A stretch of DNA of 64,000 nucleotides from Roseateles_E cavernae. Lineage in GTDB: Bacteria; Pseudomonadota; Gammaproteobacteria; Burkholderiales; Burkholderiaceae_C. A program made the translations under genes and the position numbers. Positions 41,260 to 49,481 of this stretch are shown here, piece by piece. The notes beneath the pieces were generated by a model, which saw only the letters and a program-made list of their open reading frames with translations, had not been told where the DNA came from and searched no databases. Numbering within the stretch: position 1 is the first letter of the stretch; the number at the start of each line of letters is the position of its first letter. The stretch is taken from contig NZ_JBDPLH010000001.1 in the NCBI RefSeq assembly GCF_040187885.1, forward strand, positions 1,054,001-1,118,000, written 5' to 3'.

Positions 41260-42945
41260 ATGCTGTTGAGTATTCAAGACCTGAAGGTCGCCTTCCGCAT
41301 GGGCAAGCAGGGCGGCCAGATGCAGCGCGCGCTGGCCGTCAAGGGCGTCAGCTTCGATGTGCCGGAGAACTCGACCGTGGCCCTGGTGGGCGAGTCGGGC
41401 TCGGGCAAGAGCGTCACCGCGATGTCCATCCTGAACCTGCTGCCGGACAACGCCGAGCGCGAGGGCAAGATCGAATTCCAGGGCCGCGACCTGCTGGGCT
41501 GCACCCTGCCCCAGCTGCAAGCCATCCGCGGCAAGGAAATCGCCTGCGTGTTCCAGGACCCGATGACTTCGCTGAACCCGGTGTTCACCGTGGCCGAGCA
41601 GATCATGGAGCCGCTGATCAAGCACATGGGCATGAGCCGCCGCCAGGCCCTGGTGCGCGCCGAGGAGCTGCTCAACGAGGTCGGCATCCCCGAGCCGAAG
41701 CGCCGCCTGAAGGCCTATCCGCACGAGATGTCGGGCGGCCAGCAGCAGCGCGTGATGATCGCGGTCGCGCTGGCTTGCAGCCCCAAGCTGCTGATCGCCG
41801 ACGAGCCGACCACGGCGCTGGACGTGACCATCCAGCGCCAGGTGATGGAGCTGATGGCCAAGCTCAAGGACACGCACAAGATGAGCATGCTGTTCATCTC
41901 GCATGACCTGGGCGTGGTGGGGGAGATCTCCGACCATGTGGTGGTGATGCGCCATGGCCAGATCCGCGAGAAGGCCCCGGTGGCCGAGATCTTCAAGAAT
42001 CCGCAGGACGGCTATACCAAGGCCTTGCTGGCCTGCCGCCCCAGCCTGACCGAGAACCCGGCGCGGCTGATGGTGATCGACGATCACATCGCCGGTCGCG
42101 AAGCGCAAGGCCTGGGCAAGGCCAAGGACCCGGACGCACCGGTGATCCTGGAGGCGCGCGGCCTGAAGAAGAGCTTCTTCTTCAAGGACGGGCTGTTCGG
42201 CAAGAAGGAGTTCAAGGCCGTCAAGGAAGTCAACTTCCAGCTGCGCAAGGGCTATACCCTGGGCGTGGTCGGCGAGTCCGGCTCCGGCAAGACGACCATG
42301 GGCCTGACTCTCCTGCGCCTGCACGAGCCCAGCGGCGGCGAGGTGCTGTTCGAGGGCAAGGACCTGCTGAAGATGAGCGGCAACGACTGGCAGAAGATGC
42401 GCCGCCGCATCCAGGTCGTGTTCCAGAACCCCTATGCCTCGCTGAACCCGCGCTTCACGATCGGCCAGACGCTCTTGGAGCCGATGGAGATCCACGGCAT
42501 CGGCACCAGCACGGCCGACCGCCAGGCGCGCGCCAGCGCGCTGCTGCAGAAGGTCGGCCTGGATGATTCGGCGCTGAACAAGTACCCGCACGAGTTCTCC
42601 GGCGGCCAGCGCCAGCGCATCGCGATCGCGCGCTGCCTGACACTGAACCCCGAGGTGCTGGTGCTGGACGAAGCCGTCTCGGCGCTGGACGTGTCGGTGC
42701 AGGCCCAGGTGCTGAACCTGCTGAAGGATCTGCAGGACGAGTTCGGCCTCAGCTACATCTTCATCAGCCACGACCTCGCGGTCGTCAAGTTCATCTCCGA
42801 CGAGGTGCTGGTGATGCAGAACGGCGATGTGGTCGAGCAAAGCGAGACCCAGGCCCTGCTGGCCGCCCCGAAGCAGGAGTACACCCGCCGCCTGCTCGGC
42901 GCGGTGCCGCGCGGCTATCAGGAAACGGCGGCTGTGGCTGCCTGA
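41260..42945 (+). CDS. fused double ABC ATPase (OppD-OppF type)
   Basis: 561 aa with two complete nucleotide-binding domains in one chain. The first (residues 1-260) has GESGSGKSVTAMS, LSGGQQQRVMIAVALA-like signature (here MSGGQQQRVMIA) and LLIADEPTTALDVT. The second (about 290-560) has GESGSGKTTMGLT, FSGGQRQRIAIARCL and VLVLDEAVSALDVS. Glu in the second Walker B box is kept, but the following Pro is Ala (DEA). It energises the two permeases; the fusion fixes a heterodimeric ATPase stoichiometry, as in YejF. A terminator follows. Confidence 0.92.
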   Translation: MLLSIQDLKVAFRMGKQGGQMQRALAVKGVSFDVPENSTVALVGESGSGKSVTAMSILNLLPDNAEREGKIEFQGRDLLGCTLPQLQAIRGKEIACVFQDPMTSLNPVFTVAEQIMEPLIKHMGMSRRQALVRAEELLNEVGIPEPKRRLKAYPHEMSGGQQQRVMIAVALACSPKLLIADEPTTALDVTIQRQVMELMAKLKDTHKMSMLFISHDLGVVGEISDHVVVMRHGQIREKAPVAEIFKNPQDGYTKALLACRPSLTENPARLMVIDDHIAGREAQGLGKAKDPDAPVILEARGLKKSFFFKDGLFGKKEFKAVKEVNFQLRKGYTLGVVGESGSGKTTMGLTLLRLHEPSGGEVLFEGKDLLKMSGNDWQKMRRRIQVVFQNPYASLNPRFTIGQTLLEPMEIHGIGTSTADRQARASALLQKVGLDDSALNKYPHEFSGGQRQRIAIARCLTLNPEVLVLDEAVSALDVSVQAQVLNLLKDLQDEFGLSYIFISHDLAVVKFISDEVLVMQNGDVVEQSETQALLAAPKQEYTRRLLGAVPRGYQETAAVAA

Positions 42946-42967
42946 AGCGGCGGAGCGTCTGTCGACC

Positions 42968-42992
42968 AAGCGGTCTGCGGGCCGCTTTTTTG
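42968..42992 (+). terminator. intrinsic terminator after the permease operon
   Basis: Stem AAGCGG / CCGCTT with an 8-base GC-rich loop, directly followed by a run of T. It lies 22 bp after the fused ATPase gene and closes the permease operon. Confidence 0.75.
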
Positions 42993-43130
42993 ATGGGCGT
43001 CGCTGTGGCGGTCGCGTGCCGCCGCAGTCTGTGCCGGTCTTCCGTCGGTCCGTCACCGCAGCGCGGCGGGGGAGGGCTCTGCCGACTACAGTCCGCAGCA
43101 TCCCCAACTGACTTGCAAAGGACGCTTCCG

Positions 43131-43319
43131 ATGACCCGCCTCACTACCTTCGCCCTGGCCCTGGCCGCCGCACTCACGTCCACCGCCTGCGTGCTGGCGC
43201 CCGGTTCGTCGCGCAGCAGCGATCCTTCCGATGTGGCCCGCATGGGCGAGCAGGCCATCAAGACCTGCGGGGAGGGCCAGGTGAAGGAGGTCAACACGCG
43301 CAGCTTCAGCTGCAAGTGA
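43131..43319 (+). CDS. small secreted or lipoprotein-like protein (62 aa)
   Basis: The start MTRLTTFALALAAALTSTAC gives a signal peptide ending at a Cys in a weak lipobox (STAC). The mature part of about 43 residues is hydrophilic with two more cysteines (IKTCGEGQ and the terminal SFSCK), which could pair in the periplasm. An AAAGGA site lies upstream of the ATG. The family is not recognised. It stands alone between a terminator and a convergent operon. Confidence 0.6.
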   Translation: MTRLTTFALALAAALTSTACVLAPGSSRSSDPSDVARMGEQAIKTCGEGQVKEVNTRSFSCK

Positions 43320-43329
43320 GCGGGGAGCG

Positions 43330-43704
43330 TTAGCGCCGCAGCAGGGCCCAGATCGCCGGCAGCACCAGCCAGAAGCCGGATGCCGGCATCAGCAGCAGGC
43401 TCAGCAGGGTCAGGGCCAGCAGGCCCCAGCCGAGCCGGCGCAGCGCCTGGGTCTGGCCATCGCGCTCCAGCGCCGTGATGCTGATGGCCAGCAGGGCCAG
43501 CACCGCACCGAACAGCGTGAACCAGGTCACCGCGCCGCGCAGCGGATCGGCACCGACGCTGCCCAGCAATCCGCCCCGCGTCATCTGCAGCAGCACCGGC
43601 GCGAACGTCGCGCCCGCAAACACCGTGTGCAGGGCGGCCACGCCCGTCAGCCAATGGCCGATCCAGGGGCGCTGGCGGGGTGTCGGGGATGTCGTGGTGT
43701 TCAT
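43330..43704 (-). CDS. small membrane protein, DUF6463-like
   Basis: 124 aa with four hydrophobic segments: HWLTGVAALHTVFAGATFAPVLL, AVTWFTLFGAVLALLAISITAL, LGWGLLALTLLSLLLMPASGFWLVL and the tail. The GH(W/Y)L-x-x-VA-x-(L/I)HTxF start and WF-x-x-G pattern recall the DUF6463 group, but this is from memory. It is the last gene of a four-gene operon and begins 2 bp after the kinase stop codon. Confidence 0.65.
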   Translation of the reverse strand: MNTTTSPTPRQRPWIGHWLTGVAALHTVFAGATFAPVLLQMTRGGLLGSVGADPLRGAVTWFTLFGAVLALLAISITALERDGQTQALRRLGWGLLALTLLSLLLMPASGFWLVLPAIWALLRR

Positions 43705-43706
43705 TG

Positions 43707-44996
43707 TCAGATCCAGTCTTGGTGGGTGGTGACCTGGGCCCGCAGCCGGCTCAGCAGATGGATGAGGCCCAGCAGGCTGCGGTCGAAGAAGGGCTGCTCG
43801 GCGGGCATGCTCTTGAGGTAGCGCATCGCGAGGCGATGCTGGGCGGCCGGCATGCGCGGCATGGCCGGGTGCTGGCCGAAGTCGTAGCGCGGTGTGCGCC
43901 AGGGCAGCAGCAGCCAGTCCAGCAAGGGCGCCAGCGCCGGCAGCAGCTGGCTGCGGAACTCGGCCAGGCCCAGCTCCGGCGCGACCAGGCCCAGGGCTAT
44001 GTAAGCGTCGAGCAGGCCGGCATCGTCGCCGCGCAGCCGGGCGCGCCAGGTCCGGCGCAGGCTCTCGGCAAAGTCGGGGGCCAGCGTCCGCGTGCAGCCG
44101 AAATCCAGCAGCCCCAGGCGGCCGTCCGGCATGAACAGGTAGTTGCCCGGCTGCGGGTCGGCCTGCAGGCGCCGCAGCTCGAAGGCGCCGGCCATGAACA
44201 GGTTCAGCAAGACCTGACCCTGGCGGTCGCGCTCGGCCTGGCTCGGGCCGCCGGCCAGCCAGTCGGACAGATGCAGACCGTCGAGCCGCTCCATCGTCAG
44301 CACCCGCGCGCTGCTGAGCGCGGGCAGCGCTCGCGGCAGCACGAAGTCCTGCTCGGGCAGGCGAGCGGCAAACCAGGCCAGCTGCTCGGCCTCCAGCCGG
44401 TAGTCCAGTTCCTGGAGCAGGGCCTGCTCGATCTGGGCCAGCATGCGCGCCAGCAGCTCGGGATCGGGCAGTCCGCCCAGGCCGCCGAGCAGCGCCCGCA
44501 GCAGCACCATATCGCTGCGCACCGTCGCGGCCATGCCCGGGTACTGCAGCTTGACGGCCAGGCGGAGGCCGTCGGCGCCCAGTGCGCCATGCACCTGGCC
44601 CAGGCTGGCGGCGGCAAAGGCCTCGGGCTCGAAGGCGGCGAACAGCGTTTCCGGCCCCTGGCCGAACTCCTCGCGCAGCAGCTTGCGGACCAGGGCGCGG
44701 TTCAGCGGCGTGGCGCGGTACTGGGCCTGGGCCAGCTGCTCGCGCACGCCTTCCGGGAGCAGGCCGGCCTCCATGCTGAGCAGCTGCGCGGCCTTCAGGC
44801 CCACGCCCTTGAGCTGGTTCAGCGCGCCGAACAGGATGCGGCCCAGCCGGGCTTCCTGTTCGTTCTGGGCCTGCGGGCCGGCCAGACCCAGGCCTTGCGC
44901 GGCCTTGTGGCCCAGCTGGCTGAGCCCGGCCCGGGCCAGTGCGGCACCGGCCACCGCGCCGCGCGCGAGCCGCCCGGTCGGTGGGGCCGTGCTCAC
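43707..44996 (-). CDS. ABC1/UbiB (AarF) family atypical kinase
   Basis: 429 aa with a GTG start that overlaps the stop of the upstream gene (GTGA). The KxGQ-type motif (LNQLKGVGLKAAQLLSMEAG), the AAAS-type Ala-rich loop (AAASLGQVHGA), the ATP-anchoring Lys in LRLAVKLQYPGM and the metal motif LLDFGC are all present. The catalytic ADPHPGN motif reads ADPQPGN, with His replaced by Gln. UbiB relatives support ubiquinone synthesis; this copy sits in a TetR-controlled operon rather than with ubi genes, so it may serve a lipid-related or quinone-like role under inducible control. Confidence 0.85.
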   Translation of the reverse strand: MSTAPPTGRLARGAVAGAALARAGLSQLGHKAAQGLGLAGPQAQNEQEARLGRILFGALNQLKGVGLKAAQLLSMEAGLLPEGVREQLAQAQYRATPLNRALVRKLLREEFGQGPETLFAAFEPEAFAAASLGQVHGALGADGLRLAVKLQYPGMAATVRSDMVLLRALLGGLGGLPDPELLARMLAQIEQALLQELDYRLEAEQLAWFAARLPEQDFVLPRALPALSSARVLTMERLDGLHLSDWLAGGPSQAERDRQGQVLLNLFMAGAFELRRLQADPQPGNYLFMPDGRLGLLDFGCTRTLAPDFAESLRRTWRARLRGDDAGLLDAYIALGLVAPELGLAEFRSQLLPALAPLLDWLLLPWRTPRYDFGQHPAMPRMPAAQHRLAMRYLKSMPAEQPFFDRSLLGLIHLLSRLRAQVTTHQDWI

Positions 44997-45433
44997 AGCC
45001 GGCTCCAGACCTGGGCCAGGCCCAGCGCATGGATGACACCGTAGCCGGCGCAGATCAGCGTGCTCCAGATCCAGAAGGGCTGGCGCAGCTCGGGCTGCAC
45101 CAGCATGGCCAGCCAGGGCGCCAGGCCGCGCAGCAGATAGACCGCCGTGATGCCCAGCAGCACCCAGCGCAGCCCCGGCAGGCCGCGCAGCGCCGCGCTC
45201 CAGCCGCCGGCGCCCAGCGCATAGGCGGCGGCCACCAGCAGCACGGTGGCGATGCCCAAGGTCACGAGGGCCGGCCACCAATGGCCGGCCTGGGCCAGCC
45301 TGGCCATGCCCTCACCGGCACCGAAGCCGCGATACCAGGGGGCGCCGCCGACGATGATGGCCAGATGCAGCGCGGCGGCCAGCGCGCTCAAGAGCGCGCC
45401 GAGCAGCAGGGCGGGGTTGGCGGCGCCGCTCAT
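44993..45433 (-). CDS. hypothetical four-helix membrane protein
   Basis: 146 aa with four likely membrane helices (LLLGALLSALAAALHLAIIVG, WWPALVTLGIATVLLVAAAYAL, WVLLGITAVYLLRGLAPWLAML and FWIWSTLICAGYGVIHALGLA). The helix-1 His and a WxxAL-type second helix are reminiscent of DUF3995-like proteins, without enough evidence for a name. It is coupled on both sides by 4-bp overlaps, to the TetR gene upstream and the ABC1 kinase downstream. Confidence 0.7.
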   Translation of the reverse strand: MSGAANPALLLGALLSALAAALHLAIIVGGAPWYRGFGAGEGMARLAQAGHWWPALVTLGIATVLLVAAAYALGAGGWSAALRGLPGLRWVLLGITAVYLLRGLAPWLAMLVQPELRQPFWIWSTLICAGYGVIHALGLAQVWSRL

Positions 45434-46179
45434 CGTGCCCGCCCACCGAGGCCGCTCAAGCCACCCTTGGCTAGCTTGAGCAGATCCAGCAGGCCGCCGC
45501 CGTCCTGCAGCAAGCGCATCAGCTGGCTGCGCAGCACAAAGCCGCCCAGCTCCATCAGCTTGCCGATCACGCCGCTGGCCAGGCTCAGCACCAGCAGCGA
45601 CAGACTCAGCTCCAGCAGCTGCGTGGTGTTGCCGAAGTCCTCGCTATCGTCCTTGAGCCAGTAGCTGATCACGCCATAGCTGTAGTCGGCCATCAGCGCG
45701 GACAGGCCGGTCCTGAGCAGGGGGCCGCAGGGAGCGATCTCGCCGCGGGCCTGGGCCTCGTCCAGCAGCTCCAGCAGGGCCTGTTGCAGCAGGTCGCGGC
45801 CGGGCAGCCCGCCGCCCAGCATCAGCAGCGGGGCCCGCTCGACCAGCTCGCGGGCCAGGGCCACGAACTCGCGGTCGGGCAGCAGGCGCTCCAGCAGGCA
45901 GTCCATCAGCAGCTGCAGCCGCTCCTGCAGGCTCCATTCGGCTTGGCCGGGCGCGGCGCGCCACTGGGCCAGCGCGTCCTCGAAGGCCTGCTCGAAGTAG
46001 GCCAGCACCAGCTTTTCCTTGCTGGGAAAGTATTTGTAGATGGTCGCGTCGCCAAGCCCGGCGGCCCGGGCGATCTGCTTCATCGTCGTCGCGTCGAAAC
46101 CCTGCTGTGTCATCAGGTCCACCGCCGTCTGCAGGATCAGGCGCTTGTTGCTGGCCTGCTGGGTCTTGGAAATGCGCAT
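45430..46179 (-). CDS. TetR-family transcriptional regulator
   Basis: 249 aa from the ATG at 46179; a GTG four codons upstream is an alternative. The N-terminal helix-turn-helix is clear: RLILQTAVDLMTQQGFDATTMKQIARAAGLGDATIYKYFPSKEKLV. The C-terminal domain is long and hydrophobic at its end (LLELSLSLLVLSLASGVIGKLM). It is the first gene of an operon with a membrane protein, an ABC1-type kinase and a DUF6463-like protein. An AT-rich palindrome upstream is a likely site for autorepression. Confidence 0.88.
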   Translation of the reverse strand: MRISKTQQASNKRLILQTAVDLMTQQGFDATTMKQIARAAGLGDATIYKYFPSKEKLVLAYFEQAFEDALAQWRAAPGQAEWSLQERLQLLMDCLLERLLPDREFVALARELVERAPLLMLGGGLPGRDLLQQALLELLDEAQARGEIAPCGPLLRTGLSALMADYSYGVISYWLKDDSEDFGNTTQLLELSLSLLVLSLASGVIGKLMELGGFVLRSQLMRLLQDGGGLLDLLKLAKGGLSGLGGRAR

Positions 46180-46199
46180 ATGTGTACTCACTTGCTTTT

Positions 46200-46212
46200 A
46201 ATAATTGTTATT
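46200..46212. promoter_or_regulatory. palindrome in the AT-rich TetR promoter
   Basis: AATAA-TTG-TTATT is a perfect palindrome with a 3-bp centre, 21 bp upstream of the TetR start codon. The surrounding 60 bp (46190-46250) are strikingly AT-rich against the genome background. The position fits an operator overlapping the promoter. Confidence 0.45.
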
Positions 46213-46320
46213 CTTAATTTATTGAATAGCAAGACTTCTTTTAACGAAGGATGAAGGCCGAGCCGATATCGCCCTTCTTGGGGCTTGCGCCCGGGCCGTG
46301 CTGACGGATACTTCCGGCCC

Positions 46321-46482
46321 ATGAAACCCCGCCTTGTGATCCTGCTTCTCGGCCTGGCCTTGCTGGGCACGCTGTGGCTGGGTTCGGCCGGTTTTGACGC
46401 CGAGCCCATGGCTCAGACCGAGTCCCACGGCCCCAGCGGCCTGTCGGCCCTGGCCCGCATCATGCTGGGCAACGCCTCCTGA
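46321..46482 (+). CDS. small exported or membrane protein (53 aa)
   Basis: MKPRLVILLLGLALLGTLWLGSAG is a membrane segment or signal peptide; the remaining 30 residues are hydrophilic and end LARIMLGNAS. No ribosome site is strong, and no family is recognised. It lies between the TetR promoter and the hybrid kinase gene. The evidence is limited to the open frame and the signal-like start. Confidence 0.4.
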   Translation: MKPRLVILLLGLALLGTLWLGSAGFDAEPMAQTESHGPSGLSALARIMLGNAS

Positions 46483-46605
46483 GCCGCGTCCGAACGTCCC
46501 CTCTTTGAGCTTTGCAGCCGGCCCGGCCCCGGGCAACAATGGCCCGACACAGGCGCCGGCCGGACCCGCTCCGGGGACCAGGCTCTCGCCACAGGGAGCG
46601 ACGCA

Positions 46606-48561
46606 ATGGACAGCTTGCGCAACAAGCGCCTGGAGCAGGCCCTGCATGCGGCCGAGGCTAATTTCCGTTACCTGGCCGAGAACCTGCCCGGTGTGATGTT
46701 TCAGTACGCGCTCTGGCCCGACGGGCAGGACGCAATCTATGAAATGAGCCCGCGCTGCCTGGAGCTGCTGGAGCTGGAGCCGCAGCTGTTGGAGCGCGAT
46801 GTGGGCCTGCTGTGGCGTCTGGTCGAGCCGGCCGATCTGCCCAGCCTGCGCGAGTCGATCCGGCGCTCGGCCCGCGAGCTGTCGCCCTGGCATGCCGAGT
46901 TCCGCATCGCCACCCCCTCGGGCCGGCACCGCTGGCTGCAGGGCGCCGGCCGGCCGCAGCGCCGCCTGGACGGCACCGTGCTGTGGCATGCGCTGCTGCT
47001 CGACATCAGCGCGGCGCGCCAGGCCGAGCAGGCGCTGGCCGGCAGCGAGAGCCGTTTTCGCGCCTTGCTGGAGGGGGTCGAGAAGATCTCGGTGCAGGGC
47101 TATGACGCCGAGCGCCGGGTGATCTTCTGGAACGCCGCCAGCGAGCAGCTCTATGGCTACAGCCGCGAGGAAGCGCTGGGCCGGCCGCTGGAGGAGCTGA
47201 TCATCCCGCCGCCGATGCGGCCGCTGGTGATCGAGGCCACGCGGCAGTGGCTGGCGGCCGGCGTGGTCTCGACGCCGGCCGAGGAGCTGGTGCTGCAGCA
47301 CAAGAACGGCAGCCCGGTCCATGTGTTCTCCAGCCACACGATGCAGCGCAACAGCCGTGGCGAGGCCGAGCTCTACTGCGTCGACATCGACCTCAGCGAG
47401 CGGGTGCGGGCCGAAGCGCGCCGCAGCGAGCTGGAGGCCCAGCTGCGCGAGGCCCAGAAGCTCGAGGCCATGGGTACGCTGGCCGGCGGCATCGCGCACG
47501 ACTTCAACAACATCCTCGGCGCCATCCTCGGCAATGTGGCGCTGGCGCTGGAACAGCTGCCCGCCGAGCATCCGGCCACCGCCCATCTGGGCCTGATACG
47601 CATCGGCGGCCAGCGGGCGCGCAGCCTGGTGCAGCAGATCCTGGCCTTCAGCCGGCGCCAGCCGCAGGAGCTGCGCGTCGTGCAGCTGCAGGCCCTGGTG
47701 CAGGAAAGCCTGGCCCTGCTGCGCACCGCGCTGCCGCCCGGCGTGCAGCTGGCGCTGAGCCTGGCGGAGCAGCCCCTGCATGTGCGCGCCGATGCCACGC
47801 AGATCCAGCAGGTGCTGATCAATCTGTGCACCAATGCCTGGCATGCGCTGGCCGGCGGCGTCGGGCGGGTCGAGGTGGGGCTGAGTGCCGAGCACCATGC
47901 CGGCAGCCCGGCGCGCGCCCATCTGTGGGTGCGCGACGAGGGCAGCGGCATCGACGCCGCCACGCGCAGCCGCCTGTTCGAGCCCTTCTTCACGACCAAG
48001 CCGCAGGGCCAGGGCACCGGCCTCGGCCTGGCGGTGGCCCATGGCATCGTGCTGGCCCATCAGGGCGAGATCCAGGTTGACAGCCAGCCGGGCGTCGGCA
48101 GCTGCTTCCACCTCTACCTGCCGCTGCTGCAGGGCGGCGAACTGCCGGCCGAGCCGGCGCCGGAGCCGGGCGTGAGGGCGGTCGGGCAGGGGCAGCACAT
48201 CGTCTATGTGGACGACGACGATGTCATGCGCCTGACCGTGCAAAGCCTGCTGCAGCGCCAGGGCTGGCGCGTCAGCCTGTGCGCCGAGCCCGACCAGGCG
48301 CTGGGCCTGGCCCAGGCCGGCGGCGTCGACCTGCTGGTGAGCGACTACAACATGCCGGCCTGCACCGGCCTCGAGCTGGTCCGCCGCCTCGCCCTGATCG
48401 CGCCGGCGCTGCCGGTGCTGATCAGCTCGGGCCATGTCACCGAAGCCTTGCTGGCCGAGGCGCGCAGCCTCGGTGTGCGCGGCCTGATCCACAAGGAGCA
48501 GACCCTGGAGGAGCTGGCGCCGCTGGTGCGGCAGGTGCTGAGCGGCGGCACCATCTCCTGA
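46606..48561 (+). CDS. hybrid sensor histidine kinase (PAS-PAS-HisKA-HATPase-REC)
   Basis: 651 aa with no membrane segment, so cytosolic. Two PAS domains (about residues 20-140 and 150-265; the second contains FWNAASEQLYGYSREEALGRPLEEL) precede the dimerisation helix LAGGIAHDFNNILGAILGN with the phospho-acceptor His298. The ATPase part has the N box (INLCTNAWHAL), G1 (DEGSGID) and G2 (GTGLGLAVAHG). A C-terminal receiver (HIVYVDDDDVMRLTVQS) has its acceptor Asp580 in LLVSDYNMP. There is no DNA-binding partner nearby, so the output is unknown. Three short secreted-protein genes follow on the same strand. Confidence 0.92.
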   Translation: MDSLRNKRLEQALHAAEANFRYLAENLPGVMFQYALWPDGQDAIYEMSPRCLELLELEPQLLERDVGLLWRLVEPADLPSLRESIRRSARELSPWHAEFRIATPSGRHRWLQGAGRPQRRLDGTVLWHALLLDISAARQAEQALAGSESRFRALLEGVEKISVQGYDAERRVIFWNAASEQLYGYSREEALGRPLEELIIPPPMRPLVIEATRQWLAAGVVSTPAEELVLQHKNGSPVHVFSSHTMQRNSRGEAELYCVDIDLSERVRAEARRSELEAQLREAQKLEAMGTLAGGIAHDFNNILGAILGNVALALEQLPAEHPATAHLGLIRIGGQRARSLVQQILAFSRRQPQELRVVQLQALVQESLALLRTALPPGVQLALSLAEQPLHVRADATQIQQVLINLCTNAWHALAGGVGRVEVGLSAEHHAGSPARAHLWVRDEGSGIDAATRSRLFEPFFTTKPQGQGTGLGLAVAHGIVLAHQGEIQVDSQPGVGSCFHLYLPLLQGGELPAEPAPEPGVRAVGQGQHIVYVDDDDVMRLTVQSLLQRQGWRVSLCAEPDQALGLAQAGGVDLLVSDYNMPACTGLELVRRLALIAPALPVLISSGHVTEALLAEARSLGVRGLIHKEQTLEELAPLVRQVLSGGTIS

Positions 48562-48667
48562 GGCCTGCTGGCACATCCGTCGGCGCCTGCGACGCCCCAT
48601 CCGGCGTGGCTTGCAGTTCATCACAAGGCGCTGGAGAGCGCCGGGATCGGCTCCGATACTGACTCCA

Positions 48668-48684
48668 TCGACACAGCATGTCGA
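48668..48684. promoter_or_regulatory. 17-bp palindrome upstream of the small-protein cluster
   Basis: Perfect inverted repeat TCGACA / TGTCGA with a 5-bp centre, 29 bp before the first small secreted-protein gene. It could be an operator for that gene; no regulator is identified. Confidence 0.4.
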
Positions 48685-48712
48685 CCAAACAGTCAAACCC
48701 AAGGAGCACATC

Positions 48713-48943
48713 ATGCAAGTCCGTCTGATCCAAGTTGCCGCCGCCCTCGTTCTCGCTGCCATCGGCAGCGCCCAGGCCGCCCCGCAGAAGATTGAGCAGC
48801 TGCCGCGTGTCGTCATCACCGGCAAGTCGGTCCAGGCCAGCCAGCAGATCGTGCAGCTGCCGCGCGTGGTCATCGAAGGCCGCAGCCTGGCTTCCCAGCC
48901 CGCCGTGCAGCTGGCCGCCACCAAGCCGGCACGCCGCAGCTGA
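48713..48943 (+). CDS. small exported protein with duplicated QLPRVVI-x-G motif (76 aa)
   Basis: An AAGGAG site precedes the ATG. A signal peptide (MQVRLIQVAAALVLAAIGSAQA) leaves a mature part of about 54 residues built on two near-identical units: QKIEQLPRVVITGKSV (25-40) and QQIVQLPRVVIEGRSL (44-59), followed by a partial QPAVQL. The units resemble the TonB box and adjacent N-terminal strand of TonB-dependent receptors (LPxVxVTG), but there is no receptor here. The family is not recognised. It is the first of three short genes after the hybrid kinase. Confidence 0.65.
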   Translation: MQVRLIQVAAALVLAAIGSAQAAPQKIEQLPRVVITGKSVQASQQIVQLPRVVIEGRSLASQPAVQLAATKPARRS

Positions 48944-48961
48944 TGCGAGCCCGCCATTGAA

Positions 48962-49010
48962 CGGAGCAGAGCCACGGCCGCATCGCGCGTGCTGCGGTGA
49001 CTCTGCTCCG
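48962..49010 (+). repeat. 49-nt strong hairpin between two small-protein genes
   Basis: Perfect 10-bp arms CGGAGCAGAG (48962-48971) and CTCTGCTCCG (49001-49010) enclose 29 bases that can partly pair further. No T tract follows. It may be an mRNA processing or stability element, an attenuator, or a mobile palindromic unit. Confidence 0.6.
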
Positions 49011-49151
49011 ACAAGCGCTCCGGCTCATCGCCGCTGCCGGCATTTCACGCAGCCCGCGCCGCCATTCGTCGCCAAGCGCTGGCGACGCCGGCCGGCCTTG
49101 CCGACACTGCAAGCCTCCACCCACGCCTCCATCGCCCCGCCGGAGCCCGTC

Positions 49152-49343
49152 ATGCACAGCAGCGCCAAGACCCTTCTGACCGCCCTCATCGCCGTCGCCG
49201 GCGCGGCCACGATGGCGCTGGTGCTGGCCGAGCAAAGTGCGCCGCAGAACCTGCACACCGTGGCGCAGCCGGCCGCGCCGCAGGCCGCGGCTTCGGCCGT
49301 GCGCCTCAGCCAGCTCGATTGCGCCAGCCTGTCGAGCTGCTGA
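49152..49343 (+). CDS. small exported protein ending RLSQLDCASLSSC (63 aa)
   Basis: GGAG lies seven bases upstream of the ATG. The start MHSSAKTLLTALIAVAGAATMALVLA is a membrane or signal segment; the rest is Ala/Pro/Gln-rich and finishes in RLSQLDCASLSSC. That ending parallels RLAQLSCAPEALC in the third gene of the cluster (both RL-x-QL-x-CA, then a terminal C). The family is not recognised. The frame is short, but the shared C-terminus supports it as a real gene. Confidence 0.55.
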   Translation: MHSSAKTLLTALIAVAGAATMALVLAEQSAPQNLHTVAQPAAPQAAASAVRLSQLDCASLSSC

Positions 49344-49481
49344 TCGTTCCGCCCGGTCGCTCCTAGGGTCGGTTCAGACAGCGTTTTTGCCAGCCTGTCG
49401 CCTCGGCCTCGCCAGCCGGGCGGACGCCGCCGACACTGCATTCACCGGCCCACAGCAGGCGGGTGCATCAAGGAGTTCAGC

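Noticed and set aside
41260..42945. Fused ATPase as two genes joined by sequencing error
   Set aside because: The linker between the domains is coding-like without a stop or start signal, and such OppD-OppF/YejF-type fusions are well known.
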